Shown in pieces: positions 27,873 to 39,344 of a stretch of 55,001 bases of DNA. The stretch covers positions 1 through 55,001 of the forward strand of contig DINU01000012.1 of the NCBI GenBank assembly GCA_002426885.1, read 5' to 3'. The notes below the pieces were generated by a model. That model saw nothing but the letters and a program-made list of their open reading frames with translations. It ran no database searches and was not told the origin of the DNA. The translations under genes and the position numbers were made by a program. This stretch comes from Patescibacteria group bacterium UBA5532 (GTDB lineage: Bacteria > Patescibacteriota > Gracilibacteria > BD1-5 > UBA2023). Positions within the stretch are counted from its first letter, which is position 1. Each line of letters opens with the position of its first letter.

Positions 27873-28394
27873 GTGGATACTTTCTCGAAGGATATAGCAT
27901 TATTTACGACTCGGTTTTATATCTTACAGCCTCTGAGAATCGGAGTCCTTGTTTCGATTTTTCTGATTGTTCCATTCTCGATTCTCTTTTACTTTGCGAC
28001 GAATTTTTCGTTTTTTGCGACGGGATTTTTCTTTCTTCTCTGTGTGACACTTCTTTTTTCATATCTCTTCTCACAGTGGAAAAACTCATTTTTAACGCTC
28101 ACCAATCAGAGAATCTCTTTCTCGATCTGGCATGGGATCTTCTCGCATACTTTCGCAAATATCCCGTACGAGAGTCTGGAAGAGTGTCAGTACACGAAAG
28201 AAAATTTCCTCTTCTGGAAATACGGCATCCTTACTCTGATAACTCACGAAAAGAAAATCCACGTACTTCCGTATATTCAGCGCGGAAAAGAAATATCATC
28301 CCTTATTCAGATACTCGTAGAGTACCCGTATGACGTTCGCGCGGATTTCCGCAATATACGAAAAGTCCATGAATATCACATGAGAAAAAAATAA
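27873..28394 (+). CDS. Membrane protein with bacterial PH domain
   Basis: A 173-residue protein: two membrane helices (GVLVSIFLIVPFSILFYF and FFATGFFFLLCVTLLFSYLF), then a domain reading FLTLTNQRISFSIWHGIFSHTFANIPYESLEECQY. This is the layout of bacterial PH-like (YdbS-type) domains. Function unknown. There is no ATG; the GTG at 27873, 21 bp after the previous stop, is the best start. Confidence 0.65.
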   Translation: MDTFSKDIALFTTRFYILQPLRIGVLVSIFLIVPFSILFYFATNFSFFATGFFFLLCVTLLFSYLFSQWKNSFLTLTNQRISFSIWHGIFSHTFANIPYESLEECQYTKENFLFWKYGILTLITHEKKIHVLPYIQRGKEISSLIQILVEYPYDVRADFRNIRKVHEYHMRKK

Positions 28395-28395
28395 T

Positions 28396-29400
28396 ATGCG
28401 CCTCTTTCTCATTTTTCTGAGTTTTTTCTTTTTGACTGCATGTGCTCTCGATACCTATGAGGCGCATTTTTCTGCTGAGACACATGTACGGGATATCATC
28501 GCGTCATGATCCTACGAAACACGTGATTATACACTCTGGACCCTTCCTGATCCTGAGAGACTTCGAGCGATGACTGATATGCTTCAGAATGCGAAGGATC
28601 GGATCTGGATAGAAGTGTATATTTTATCAGAGAAATCCATCATCGCTGAGCTTGTCAGTGCGCGAGAGCGTGGTGTCGATGTCCGCGTGATTCTCGAGAG
28701 AAATGTCTATGGGATGCCATACATGAATAATACCGTATTTCAGACACTTCATGATGCTGATATTCCGATCGTGTGGGCGAATAATGGATTTTTTACCTTT
28801 ACACATGCGAAGTTTATCCTGATCGATTCGGTGTTTATAATCAGTACAGGAAATCTTTCTGCCTCGACATTTTCGAAAAATCGGGAGTTTCTGATCGTCA
28901 GTAAAAATGAAGCCGATCTTGCGATACTTGCCTCCGTTTTTCAGGCTGATTTTGAACGAAAAAAGATATTTCCAGAATCTTCTGTTCTCGTCTTTTCTCC
29001 GACTGATGCTCGCACAAAAATCCTCGCTTTTCTCGATGCGACAGATACGTCGCTCGATATGTCGATGCAGTCTCTGACTGACCCAGAGATTCTTGAGAGG
29101 CTTCGATTTCTCGCGGAAAAATGAGTACAGATTCGTATCTGCCTCGCGGAAAATAGTGAGACAGAGGCATTTCTTCTCTCAGGAATCGGTTCGTGAACGA
29201 ATATCGCGGTCGGAACATCAAAAAGTCCATATATTCATGCGAAAGCACTCGTCTCTGATGCGACGGATATTTTCGTCGGAAGTATGAATTTTACCACAAA
29301 TGCGCTCGATAATAATCGGGAAGTAGGAGTGATCTTTCAGAGTGATCGCGAGACTTCCGCTCTGATACGCGATTCTTTACATGAAGATTGCGGATTATAA
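28396..29400 (+). CDS. Phospholipase D-like lipoprotein
   Basis: A 334-residue protein with two HxK active-site motifs of the PLD superfamily: THAKFILIDSVFIISTGNLS and YIHAKALVSDATDIFVGSMNF. Each has the downstream Asp and the G(S/T)xN. The N-terminus is a signal peptide with a lipobox (LTAC, residues about 13-16), so the enzyme should be anchored outside the cytoplasmic membrane. PLD enzymes cleave phospholipids or nucleic acids (Nuc type); the substrate is not evident. It starts 1 bp after the PH-domain gene. Confidence 0.85.
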
Positions 29401-29414
29401 AAATATATGAGAAT

Positions 29415-29443
29415 TTGCTTTTTCTGATTTTCTCTGTTACACT
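29415..29443 (+). promoter_or_regulatory. Promoter of the 29456 gene
   Basis: TTGCTT (29415-29420) and TACACT (29438-29443), 17-bp spacer, 12 bases before the ATG; the leader would be about six bases. Confidence 0.6.
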
Positions 29444-29455
29444 AGACCGTGAACT

Positions 29456-31393
29456 ATGAAAAAAGTCTTTTCCATCATCTTTTCATTCCTGATCGGCGGA
29501 TTATTCATCTTCGGGTCCTTTTTTACCTCGAGCTCTGCATCTTCTGGGGAAGGTGGCTTCTCAGACACGGAAGAGTATGGATATGCATCGATTTACACCT
29601 ACACAGGAAGCGTATTTCGATATCCTTTCTCAGCCCTTGATGGTGCGTTTTTCCGGACATCGAATAATGTCGGTGTTCCTGGCTTTTCGCTCTCAGGAAG
29701 CACGATCACATACACAGAGTGAAATACACTTCTCACACTCTATGATCCATTCGTAAGCTACACGATCACGAATCCGAGCTTTCGGATACAGGAAATCACG
29801 AATGGAAGTATTTACCTCGGTCATGAAGAAGATAATACGTACTCGATCTATTCTGTCGATAGTGTCGCGGAGTTCTCATTTATAGCAAATGGAGAAGTTA
29901 TGACGACGATTATTCTTTTTCCTGGATACTATCTTCGCTTCGATCCGACAAAAAATACAGATCTGAAAGGAGCGGATCTTCTTCGGATTGTTTTGCTTTT
30001 CGAGAAATCAGGAAATACTGGTCTGGAATTCGTAAATCCTCGCAGTTCTCAGACGGGAAATCCGCTTGTGACGCGAATCCTCGGAGCGATCCCACTTCTC
30101 GGAGCGCTTCAAGACTATCTGAAGTCTCATTCGCAGGATCAGAATACTTTTAATACGAAGTACGAACGTGCACAGACGATGCGTCAAGAACCACAGAGTA
30201 TCTTATTTGTTAATGAAGAGAAGCGAAATTATTTTTTCCGCCTTCATCTCTATAATGCGCTCTCGAGTATTACGAGTCCGACCTTAAATGTCGACGATGC
30301 GATCGCTGAGATCCGATCTATCTACGATCAGTCGAAGGCACTCGGTCTGAATACCGATGTGCGTGCGATCCTCGAGCAATTCGTGATCGATGCGCGCTTC
30401 GTCATCTATGGGACATCTTCTGCGACAGACCTCCAGGCATACGAGAACTCCGTCACTCGATATGAGAAAATGTATGCTGCCGTCGCGGAAATACTCTGAA
30501 TTACACCGAAGGATCCTCGCACGCGTATATTTCAGCGTCTGAGCGATGTCTACCTCGATAACATGCTGAATCTCACACCGACGGATGCATATTATCGTGT
30601 CGCGCAAGTGCTCGAGGGGACTCTGAGTGTCCCATCGACTGATCTCCAGTCAAAAGATTATCTCGATATTTCCCTCTATGCTGAGAAGATTCTTATAGAT
30701 TCTTTCCGAAAATCAGCGGAGACGGGACTGAATACCGTGACATATCCATCGACTTATACCCTCATCATCACACTCTTCAAGGCGACAAAGAAATATTATA
30801 ATGTCTATGAGACAGAGCGACGAGATGTCGCGGTGACCGCTTTCGCGAGCCAGCTCTATGTACCGATTCTGAGTGAGCTCGTAAATGGTATTAATAATAC
30901 ATATATCACTGTCGAAGATGGAAAATATCTGCTGAATAGCGCATATAGAAGCATGAGTGATACATCGAATGTAGAACGATGAGTCGTGAATGGAATCGCC
31001 AATGTGATCGATGCCTCGCAGGATGCACTCACGACATTCCTATCTGTAAAAGATCGAGTCGGAGGTACGGATATCGTCTCCAACTATTCTGAGATGGAAG
31101 ACTTCAATAACACTCTGAATATCGCATACCGAATCGTATCAGATTATAGGCTCTATCTGAAGGATCCTTCATATACGACGATTCAGGGAGTGAGCACGAT
31201 CGATGAGACGTCTTCTTCCACTTCGACAGAGGTCACTCCAGAAGCACCAGTCATAACGACGGGGGAGACGGATACTGTCACGGACGCCGTATTATCTCCA
31301 GCGGATCCATCGACCAGTACAGATTCCTCTTCTTCTATCCAGGAATACATACCTTCGAGCACAGGGATCGAGGATTACTATCCATCTCTCTAG
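29456..31393 (+). CDS. Large secreted or membrane-anchored hypothetical protein
   Basis: A 645-residue protein with an N-terminal signal or anchor (KKVFSIIFSFLIGGLFIFGSFF). A beta-rich region follows (residues about 35-170, including a LYDPFVSYTI stretch and PGYYLRFDPTKN that recall FecR-like domains), then a long alpha-helical region, and a Ser/Thr/Glu-rich low-complexity tail (SSSTSTEVTPEAP and further). No family is certain. A bidirectional terminator follows. Confidence 0.7.
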
Positions 31394-31404
31394 GCTTTTT
31401 GATA

Positions 31405-31436
31405 AAAAATTCCCCTTCACGAAGGGGAATTTTTGT
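31405..31436. terminator. Bidirectional terminator between convergent genes
   Basis: AAAAATTCCCCTT (31405-31417) pairs perfectly with AAGGGGAATTTTT (31422-31434) around a CACG loop; T-rich on both strands. Confidence 0.9.
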
Positions 31437-31447
31437 TTTCGGTATGA

Positions 31448-31999
31448 CTATTTTTTCTCTGTTTCTTTTTCTTCTTTTGTTGGTTTTTCTTCCTTCTCTG
31501 TCTCTTTTTCATGAAAATCTCGAGTTCCGCAATATGGACAGATTTTCCATTCACTTCGGACTTCTTGCTGACATTTTGCACATGATTCTTTCAGGTGTGT
31601 CTTACAGTATGGACAGAAGACAAAATCCACATCGACAGGTTTTTTACATGCATAACATACGAGCGTGGCACTGTGTTCTTCGGGACACACATGAGCACTT
31701 TCCATCGGAGTTACTTCTTCCTCATAGTATCGATACTGCGGACGGATCAGAAAATAGAGCGGAAGTCCAAAGATCGGAGTCAGGAAAATAATCAGAAGCA
31801 CGACGATGAGCTGCCAGAGAAAACCACCACCCCGAGCGCTGACATCGCGTATCGCCCACACGATGATGGCACACCAGAGAAAGAGAACATAGAGGAGTCC
31901 GAGTCGCATCCACGTATCTATGTCGAGTGCGCTGAGCTGATCGAGAAAGAGAGAAATATTTTCCATAAGTTCTGAGAGAAGCTGGAAGAAAGTGTCCAT
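31448..31999 (-). CDS. Membrane protein with double zinc ribbon
   Basis: A 183-residue protein. Two hydrophobic segments (LGLLYVLFLWCAIIVWAI and FLWQLIVVLLIIFLTPIFGLPLYFLI) are followed by Cys pairs CYACKKPVDVDFVFCPYC and CAKCQQEVRSEWKICPYCG, a double zinc ribbon, and a Glu/Lys-rich tail. The first half resembles phospholipase D-nuclease N-terminal-type helices. Function unknown. It follows trmD by 14 bp. Confidence 0.75.
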   Translation of the reverse strand: MDTFFQLLSELMENISLFLDQLSALDIDTWMRLGLLYVLFLWCAIIVWAIRDVSARGGGFLWQLIVVLLIIFLTPIFGLPLYFLIRPQYRYYEEEVTPMESAHVCPEEHSATLVCYACKKPVDVDFVFCPYCKTHLKESCAKCQQEVRSEWKICPYCGTRDFHEKETEKEEKPTKEEKETEKK

Positions 32000-32013
32000 A
32001 GAAGAAAATTAAG

Positions 32014-32661
32014 TTAAGAAGTGTGTTGGTTTTTCCATGTTTCGATCGCTTTCATATCACCGGACTCGAGCACTCCAGGTACGACATATCCTCGAAAATC
32101 ATGAGGACGCGTATACTGAGGGTACTCTTTTTTTCGATTTAACTTCATACTGAATGACTCTTCTTCGCGCGAATCACTCTGGATAACTCATGGCAGAAGT
32201 CGTACGACCGCATCGATCCAGACGAGACTTGCGAGTTCTCCACCCGTCAGGACGAAGTCGCCGATGGATATTTTCTGTATCGGAAAAAGAGAAAAAATCC
32301 GCTCATCTACACCTTCATAATGACCACAGAGCAGTATATAAGAGTCATCTGGTTTTGCAAATATTTCTACGATTTCTTGCGTCATGCGTTCCCCCTGAGG
32401 ACAGAAGTAAATAATACTCTGTTTTCCATATTTTTCCTCGATATCAGTGATGAGGTTATAGATCGGCTCGACCATAAGGAGTGTCCCGGGTCCTCCGCCG
32501 TAGGGGCGATCATCGACACGTCGTGTATTTCGTACGGTCCAGTCGGCGAGATTATGGAGTGTATACTCGAATAATCCTTTTTCCTGGGCACGCTTCATAA
32601 TACTTGTCGAGAGGTAGGGCTCGAATAGATTCGGGAATATGCTGATAATATGGAGGTGCAT
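32014..32661 (-). CDS. trmD: tRNA (guanine-N1)-methyltransferase TrmD
   Basis: A 215-residue SPOUT enzyme that makes m1G37 in tRNA. Family motifs are visible: ISIFPNLFEPYLSTSI, DDRPYGGGPG, LLCGHYEGVDERI, IGDFVLTGGELA, then RLLPGVIQSDS, where the Gly after LLP is a TGA codon and the standard code would cut the protein, and YPQYTRPHDFRG. The length is slightly short of the usual 240 residues. Confidence 0.95.
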
Positions 32662-32935
32662 TGCGGAAGAGGAAGGGGGTTATTTCCTGAAATGATTTTT
32701 TGTACGTATGGTATCTTTACTTGAATAGCACCAATTTTATCTTTCCTTTTCTTACTCGTTTATAAGCATGAACCCTGTATTCGTATCAATTATGAGCCTT
32801 CGGCTTGTTTTTTCAAGCAGTATCAGAATTTCTCCTATTTCAGTTCGTTCACTATACGGAATAACGAATAGAGCTTCCGATCGTGTACTTTATAGAAAAA
32901 TACCCAGCAGAGCTGGGTATTAAAAACATTTCTCT
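32662..32935. other. Intergenic region with reverse terminator
   Basis: No gene is supported. AATACCCAG (32899-32907) and CTGGGTATT (32913-32921) form a hairpin that, on the reverse strand, is followed by TTTTTC; this terminates the FKBP lipoprotein gene. Confidence 0.75.
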
Positions 32936-33886
32936 TTATTGAACACTGACGATCATGACATCGAAGTTCAGCTCTTTCCCAGCGAGTGGGTGTGTATTCG
33001 GAATACTTGGATAGACGAGAAGGACTTTTCCATCTTCGATTTTCTCGATCCGAGCAATCGTCGATTCACCCGTTCCTGTCGCAGGTGGGATCTCTGCCGT
33101 CGTTCCAGGGACGATTTCTTTCCCAGCGAATGGACTCCGAGAGTTATCGATATCCACTGTGATACCATCGAGATCGATCGATTTCAGAGTGACTGTATTC
33201 CCATTCACTTCAGTAACGTCTCCGACTTCTGTGAATCCTGATCCGAAGATCTCTGCAAAGTTGACCTCGATTCTTACCAGTACAATATCATTATTGACTG
33301 ATAATACGACTCCTGTCACTGATTCATCACTGACGCTTTCTCCGACCTGAGGAACATCTTTTCCGTTATTTGTCCAGTATGTTGTGTTTACACTTGTCGT
33401 CTGGTATTTCTCGACTTTCTGAGTAATGATAGGCTGAAAAAGCTCCTCATTCACCCACTCAGACTGATATGCTCCACCATATCCATCTTCTGCAGAAAGT
33501 GTGAATTGCTTCGATTCTCCTGCTTTCATTCCCATGAGTTCTTCTTCAAACGCAGGGAGCATCTGTCCTCCTCCCATGATAAAATCAAGGGGTGCGAATA
33601 TATTCGATTTTGCACTTTTTATCTCATCTGTTGCCTCGCTTTCGCGGGATGTATCCACTACAGTAAGTACGCCACCACTTTCGACTCGAAGTGTGTAGTC
33701 GACTTGTACACGAGAGCCATTTGCGATCACACCCGATGCGACAGCTCCAGTCGTAACTTCGCTGACTGCACCGCTTGTTCCGCTCTGAGTCGTCCCAGTT
33801 GCAGTATTATTTGCGACATTTGTGGTACATCCAGAGAGTGCGAGCACACCCGCGATTCCACAGAGTATGAGAATATTTTTTTTCAT
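32936..33886 (-). CDS. FKBP-type peptidyl-prolyl isomerase lipoprotein (SlyD-like)
   Basis: A 316-residue lipoprotein with signal peptide and lipobox LSGC (residues 17-20) and a Thr/Ser/Gly linker, followed by two SlyD-like FKBP regions. The first has the DYTLRVESGGVLTVVDTS start and IMGGGQMLPAFEEELMGMKAGESK. The second ends in NTHPLAGKELNFDV. It probably folds exported proteins. It holds some three dozen glycines, none encoded by TGA, a strong contrast with its neighbours. A TATACT -10 box lies within the end of holA. Confidence 0.85.
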   Translation of the reverse strand: MKKNILILCGIAGVLALSGCTTNVANNTATGTTQSGTSGAVSEVTTGAVASGVIANGSRVQVDYTLRVESGGVLTVVDTSRESEATDEIKSAKSNIFAPLDFIMGGGQMLPAFEEELMGMKAGESKQFTLSAEDGYGGAYQSEWVNEELFQPIITQKVEKYQTTSVNTTYWTNNGKDVPQVGESVSDESVTGVVLSVNNDIVLVRIEVNFAEIFGSGFTEVGDVTEVNGNTVTLKSIDLDGITVDIDNSRSPFAGKEIVPGTTAEIPPATGTGESTIARIEKIEDGKVLLVYPSIPNTHPLAGKELNFDVMIVSVQ

Positions 33887-33917
33887 AAAAAAGATATAAA
33901 AATATAAAAAGTCTCCT

Positions 33918-34886
33918 TTAGAGAGTATGAGCAGTATAGCGAGTTTTTATTTTTTGCAATTGTAATAGGGCTCGATCAATCGAGAAAATAATTCATAATT
34001 CAGTATCGGAAAATCATTTTCCGCTTTTCTGAGCAATATCACTCTCGATACATGTCGCGAGAAATATCTGTAATCTTTTCTTCGTCTCGTCGTTTCCGCG
34101 CGTTTTCTTTATCACAAAAGGATGAATCCCAAGTCCAGCAATCTCTGTGTCGGGGATTTTTTTTTCGCGAAGCGTGACGATCAGAAGGACGGTACGAATA
34201 TTCGTGATCAGTGACGAAAAAACTCAGAAAATATTCTCTCGGCGGATGAGCTCCATGAGATTTTTGCGAGCGATCGTGATATTTCCATCTCGGATCGCAT
34301 CGATCACCGTAAAGATCACTGCCTCCTCAGATTCTGGGAGAATCGCATCGATAAAGTCTTGATTTACTTCAGAGGAAATGGCATAGAGATCGATTTTCTC
34401 GAGGATTTCTTCTCGTTCGGATTCATGATTTCTTGTGCGCTCTTCGATAATCCGGGCGAAATGCGGTGGGAAATTCATCGCGCGAATATCGCGAGTGAAG
34501 ATATGTTTTTCCGCGTGTGTGTCGAGAAATTTCGCGAGTTTTGTCCGACTGTCGAGCTCTGGATACACGAAAATAATCGTGATATCTGCCCCAGTTTTTT
34601 CGAGAATTGCGAGGAGTTCTCCCGCAAATCATTTTTTTACATCTTCTTCTCATTCTTCTGATTTCTGCACGAGGTTTACTCCAGAGAGGATGATGAGTTT
34701 TTCCTGACTGAGAAAGCCGTATGTCTCGACTTCTTGCTCGAGTGCACTGAGCTCGAAGTCGTTCGACATTCTGATGACATTATATTCGCCATTCTGCTCC
34801 TGAAAACGATCGATCTCCTGATCAAGTGCATGAAAAAGTGACTTTCGGTCGGCACCTTCATAGATGTGAAGTTTCGGAAGAGGCAT
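33918..34886 (-). CDS. holA: DNA polymerase III subunit delta
   Basis: A 322-residue protein with the layout of delta, the clamp-loader wrench: an N-terminal region with LHIYEGADRKSLFHALDQEI, LSQEKLIILSGV, then ITIIFVYPELDSRTKLAKFLD, and a helical C-terminal collar region. Four or more in-frame TGA codons (KSEEGEEDVKKGFAGEL, ENIFGVFSSLI, GKGFSDTELG) split it under the standard code. Assignment rests on overall pattern and length. It lies 3 bp after xth. Confidence 0.75.
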
Positions 34887-34889
34887 AGT

Positions 34890-35657
34890 TTACAGGTCGA
34901 TCTCGAGAGAAATAGGGCAGTGGTCAGATCCGTAGACTTCAGATTCGATCGAAGCACTCTGGATTTTCTCCTTCAGGATATTCGACACGAGAAAATAATC
35001 AATGCGCCAACCGACGTTCTTCGATCGTGAAGCAGAAAAATTACTCCACCACGTGTACGCGTTCGGCGTGTCTGGATGAAGGAAACGAAATGTATCGATA
35101 AATCCAGCACTGAGAAATGCTTCGAATCCACGTCGTTCCTCTGGAGTGTATCCCGGATTTTTCTCATTTTGTTTCGGATGTGTCAGGTCGATCGGCTGAT
35201 GTGCGACATTCAGATCGCCACAGAAAATGACCGGTTTCTCCATCTCGAGTCGTCGGACATAATCGAGAAAAAGTGAGTCCCAGAGCTGTCGATAGTCGAG
35301 TCTGAGGAGCTCTCGCTTCGAGTTCGGTGTGTAGACCGAGAGAAAATAAAAATTCTCGTATTCTGCCGTAATGATCCGTCCTTCGGTATCATGTTCTGGA
35401 AGTCCGAGTCCATATGTCACATGTATCGGTGGGATTTTGGATAGGATCGCTGTTCCGCTGTATCCTTTTCTTTCGGCACTATTCCAGAGAATCGTGTATC
35501 CCATCGACTCGAAGTCAAGGCATGCGGGACACTGATCGAGCATTGCTTTTACCTCCTGAAGTCCGATGATGTCGGGAGAAAATGCCTCGAGATACTCCAG
35601 AAATCCGTGCTGAATATTGGCACGGATACCATTGACGTTCCAGCTTGCGAGTTTCAT
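34890..35657 (-). CDS. xth: Exodeoxyribonuclease III
   Basis: A 255-residue AP endonuclease/3'-exonuclease of base-excision repair. It shows the family blocks SWNVNGIRA, DIIGLQEVKA (catalytic Glu), YTPNSK, FCGDLNVAHQPIDL, WRIDYFLVS and GSDHCPISLEI (catalytic His). Complete, with no TGA codons. It sits in an operon with mscL upstream and holA downstream. Confidence 0.96.
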   Translation of the reverse strand: MKLASWNVNGIRANIQHGFLEYLEAFSPDIIGLQEVKAMLDQCPACLDFESMGYTILWNSAERKGYSGTAILSKIPPIHVTYGLGLPEHDTEGRIITAEYENFYFLSVYTPNSKRELLRLDYRQLWDSLFLDYVRRLEMEKPVIFCGDLNVAHQPIDLTHPKQNEKNPGYTPEERRGFEAFLSAGFIDTFRFLHPDTPNAYTWWSNFSASRSKNVGWRIDYFLVSNILKEKIQSASIESEVYGSDHCPISLEIDL

Positions 35658-35680
35658 ACGGGGAAAATAGAGGCGTGATT

Positions 35681-36127
35681 TTATTTCTCTTTCTTGTGAT
35701 CTTTTTTCTCATCTTTCAGAAGATCGCGAATCTCTGTGAGGAGCTCGACGTCTGTCGGTCATTTTGGTTTTGGTTCTTCTTTTTTCTTTGGCATCGCCTT
35801 CATCAGGGCTTTTACCACAAGGAAAATACAGAACGCGATGATCAGGAAGTTAATCAGGACGGTAATAAAATTCCCATACGCAATGACAGGTCCGACCGCT
35901 TTCGCTTGTGCCAGGGACATTCACTCGGTGATTTTCTCTGAGAGGGGAATATAGAGGTTCGAGAAATCGACATTTCAGATCATTTTTCCGACTACGGGCA
36001 TGACGAGATCCTCCACGATCGAGGTGACGATTTTCCCGAATGCTGCCCCGATGATGACTCAGACTGCGAGATCGATGACATTTCCTTTTACCGCGAAGTC
36101 GCGGAATTCTTTCATGAAGTTTTTCAT
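35681..36127 (-). CDS. mscL: Large-conductance mechanosensitive channel MscL
   Basis: A 148-residue pentameric channel that opens under membrane tension. It has the N-terminal [33 protein letters not shown], with the conserved Gly after AV encoded by TGA, and a second helix YGNFITVLINFLIIAFCIFLVV. The basic C-terminal bundle is Lys/Glu-rich. Normal family length. Confidence 0.96.
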
Positions 36128-36208
36128 ATGAGAAAAAGAAAAAAATAGACACGCGGATTGTATCTATTTTTTCTGATTTGAAAATTTTTCTTTCCAGAAA
36201 AATTCTCT

Positions 36209-38509
36209 TTATGGACGTATCTTCGCTATGACACCATCTGCCAGAGCTTGTTTTCGAGCATCAGTCAGACCTGAAACCGTGAGATTGCTGATCGCTCAGC
36301 GGATGATACTGTCAATATTTGGTGTCGTCTGAATTCCAGCATTTGTAATCTGTTTTGCGATCGTATCGATCACTTTCTGATCGTCTGTCTCCCCGAGATT
36401 GACGCTGATCTGAGTATTTCATATAGGAAATCGTGTATTGGTATTGCTCTGAGCGTCTGGAACTCCATCACTTTCCGCTTGGATATAGCGATCGTGGTCT
36501 GCTGTCGGCACTCCGAGGAATGAAAGCAGGAGGCGCCTTTGTGCTTCATTTGGATTTGACCAGTTGGCAGCTCGTAACTCTCGGATTTTCGCTTCCGTCA
36601 TGTCATGGGCCCCAGATTCATTGGCAAAACGAAGGAGTGTCGCATTATCTGGATTCTTCTCGAAGATACTACTCAGCTTTCTTCCTTCTTTTCGGAATAA
36701 TTCATTGGAACCATTTGTTTCCCATGACCTCTTGAAGATCGTCTGAGCTTTCTGTAATTCTCCTGAGTTCCTAAGTGAGCGTTCTCCGAGCTGAGTGAGG
36801 GCTTGGCTGTCATTACTACTCAGAGTCTCATCGATAGGAAGTCTAGCTCCGATCCCACTTCGATTCCAATCTCGTTGTGCTTTTTGTGTCAGAGCGTCTT
36901 GCGCACTTCATGAGAGCATTTTATTTGCTTGTCCGAGACCTGCGATACTTCCGATTCCTGGGATCGGCATGTACTGTGGAAGTGATTCTGTCATCTTTAA
37001 CATTCCTTCCAGTGGCTTCATGAATTTTTTCGTGATGTCGCTCGAGTTAAATGCTGCACGCACTCCCATCCAGAGTACCATAAGTCCGAGAAAGGACGTG
37101 ATGATCGTCCCGATAATCCCAAGCTTACTCTGCCCAGAGCTCTCGATATCATCTGTCGCCATAAGATCTCACACTGCCACGAACGATATACCTCACAGCT
37201 CAAAACCACTGATCGTCGCCTGAGTCGTGTCTTTCTTCGATCCGATACATCCGATCCCACCTGCGATCTGGTGTCATTGGATCGTCCCATATTTTTCTCA
37301 TGTTTCTATCGTACACTGTGTCTCACTCGGTATCGCCGTGAGCGCCATACTCTTCATCAGACTGATAAATAAAAATCAGAACGCAAATGCGGCTCAGACA
37401 TAGACTGGAACGAGAGCCAGTCAGAAGAAACCTTTTATATTGAAGCTATGTTCTTCTTCTTGTTTTCCTCTTAATACATAATAAAACGTCATAAACGGCG
37501 AAAAGGCGATATATGCCCACATGTAAAATGCGCGCCTCACCAAAAGAAAACAGAGTGCAAAGAGGAGTATCGCAAAAGCGATATATGTGATCGCCGCGAA
37601 GAGGACGATGATCCCGACTTTTCCGATAGAAGTCAGGCTTTGCAGAAGTCCATTATCTATAACCTTATAATCATGCATGCGGAAGGCAGCATACGAAAAT
37701 CCAACAAGAACACTGTATGGACCACGACTCAGATTATTTTCCATGAATTCCTGCACTGACATACAGTTTGCATCGCTCGTTCCCTTACAGCCGAGTTCTT
37801 CATTCGCGGACTGTGCAGTACTTGTCGAAGATGCCTGATTGCTCGGCTTCGTAAAGTCACTGATGACGACTTTCGGGATGACTTTATCCGTGTACCATGC
37901 CTGTTGCTTCATGACTGTGAAGTCGCCATTTTGCAAGATATCCCCTGGGAGACTGATCACTGCGACCGTCATAAGATTCGTGAGCGAGAGAACAGCACTG
38001 ATAATCCAGTACGTAAACGGAACAAAAAGGATACCGATCGCGAGTCGAGGAAGGAGTTCTTTCAGCTGAAATTTATTTCCCGAACCGGGCGAAAACATCG
38101 TAAATATAGCAGAAGCGACGAGGATCAGAGCATATCCGAAATATGCGATATTTGATGAGAGTACCCAGAGACGATAGAGGAGTTCTCGCATCCCAAAGAG
38201 ATCGCCATAGGTCCAGTCGGGCGAAAGGAGCCATCCAGCGAAAGCGATCATCGGAGTCACCATGAATGAGAGTGTCTTGATGAGATCATCGAGGAGCGGG
38301 ATCAGATTCGAGTTCGCTGCGTCTTTTATTGAGGTATTCTGTGTTGCTGATGCCTGTGCTGTTGTCTGCGTTGTCGATGATGCCGCGAAGACAGATTCAC
38401 CGCCGATTCATGCATTTTCTCCAGAAATTTTTCCGAGAAAAAGACTTCCAAACAGTACGATCACACATGCTGTCAGGAATATTCTCATGGAAAAAGTACG
38501 AAAAAACAT
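36209..38509 (-). CDS. VirB6/TrbL-like type IV secretion membrane protein
   Basis: A 766-residue protein with a signal-like first helix, about seven hydrophobic segments between residues 80 and 470, and a soluble C-terminal region of about 280 residues rich in Asn, Gln and Ser. The multi-pass core with ALCFLLVRRAFYMWAYIAFSPF fits VirB6/TrbL-type inner-membrane T4SS proteins, which in CPR are linked to DNA transfer or host contact. At least nine TGA glycines break it up under the standard code. Family assignment is by overall pattern. It follows its partner by 3 bp. Confidence 0.65.
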
Positions 38510-38512
38510 GGA

Positions 38513-39310
38513 TTACTGATTATTAAGAAGATCAAGATTTTCAAGAAGAGTCGTATTATTATTCGGAATTGTGACCGTTACTCACTTTATGAGTGCTTCA
38601 CGATTCAGATCGATCACTTCTATGAGGTTTGCATTTACACTCTGAAGTGTCTCATAGCGTTTTCCGAAACGACTGATCAGCGAGAGATAAGTCTGTACAC
38701 GAGCATCATCATTTTTCGCGGTCAGATACTCTTCGAGATAGGTATGGACACTGATGGTATCGACATTTTCATAAGCAGTCTGAAAATTAGCATATGCCGT
38801 CTGTCATCGTGTCGTGATCTCTGATTCTGTCGTCTGATATTCACTCTGGAGTTCCTTCAGGCGATCGATGTGATCCTGTCATAGAGTCTGATATTCGAGG
38901 AGAAGATTTCTATATGCATCGATTGCAGTCGTCCGATCAGTCGCCTGATCGAGCAGGGAAGGGATATCAGTCGAGAGAAGCTCTGTATATGCTTCGAGAA
39001 ATTTCATATTTTCCGTGAGAAAACTTTTTTCCCCGATCTGCGGATCAGAAAGTGTCGGCGTCACCTCGATCGTGCTGTCGAGTAGATTGACTGGAGTCGT
39101 CTCGGCGATATGCTTCTGAAGTCCGATATTCATCCCGAGCGCTGTGACAGTCGATCCGAGCGTATTTGCTTGGGTTTCATTTTCCTGCGTATTCGCGAGC
39201 GATTCATATCGTGAGTAGCCGATTTCGTAGAAGAGCATCATGATAACCAGCCCCAGCGAGAAGAAAAATGTATTTTGTGTGAAGTTTTTGACTTTGGGAT
39301 GAAAAGCCAT
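38513..39310 (-). CDS. Hypothetical membrane-anchored coiled-coil protein
   Basis: A 265-residue protein with one N-terminal helix (FFFSLGLVIMMLFYEIG) and a long helical exterior region (e.g. HIDRLKELQSEYQTTESE). It lies just upstream of the VirB6-like gene and is probably co-transcribed and functionally linked. I start it at the ATG at 39310 (MAFHPKVKNF), downstream of a good promoter, not at the earlier ATG, which would make the promoter coding. Confidence 0.65.
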
Positions 39311-39344
39311 AGTATCGACGTGTAATCTGAAGTAATACACATCG

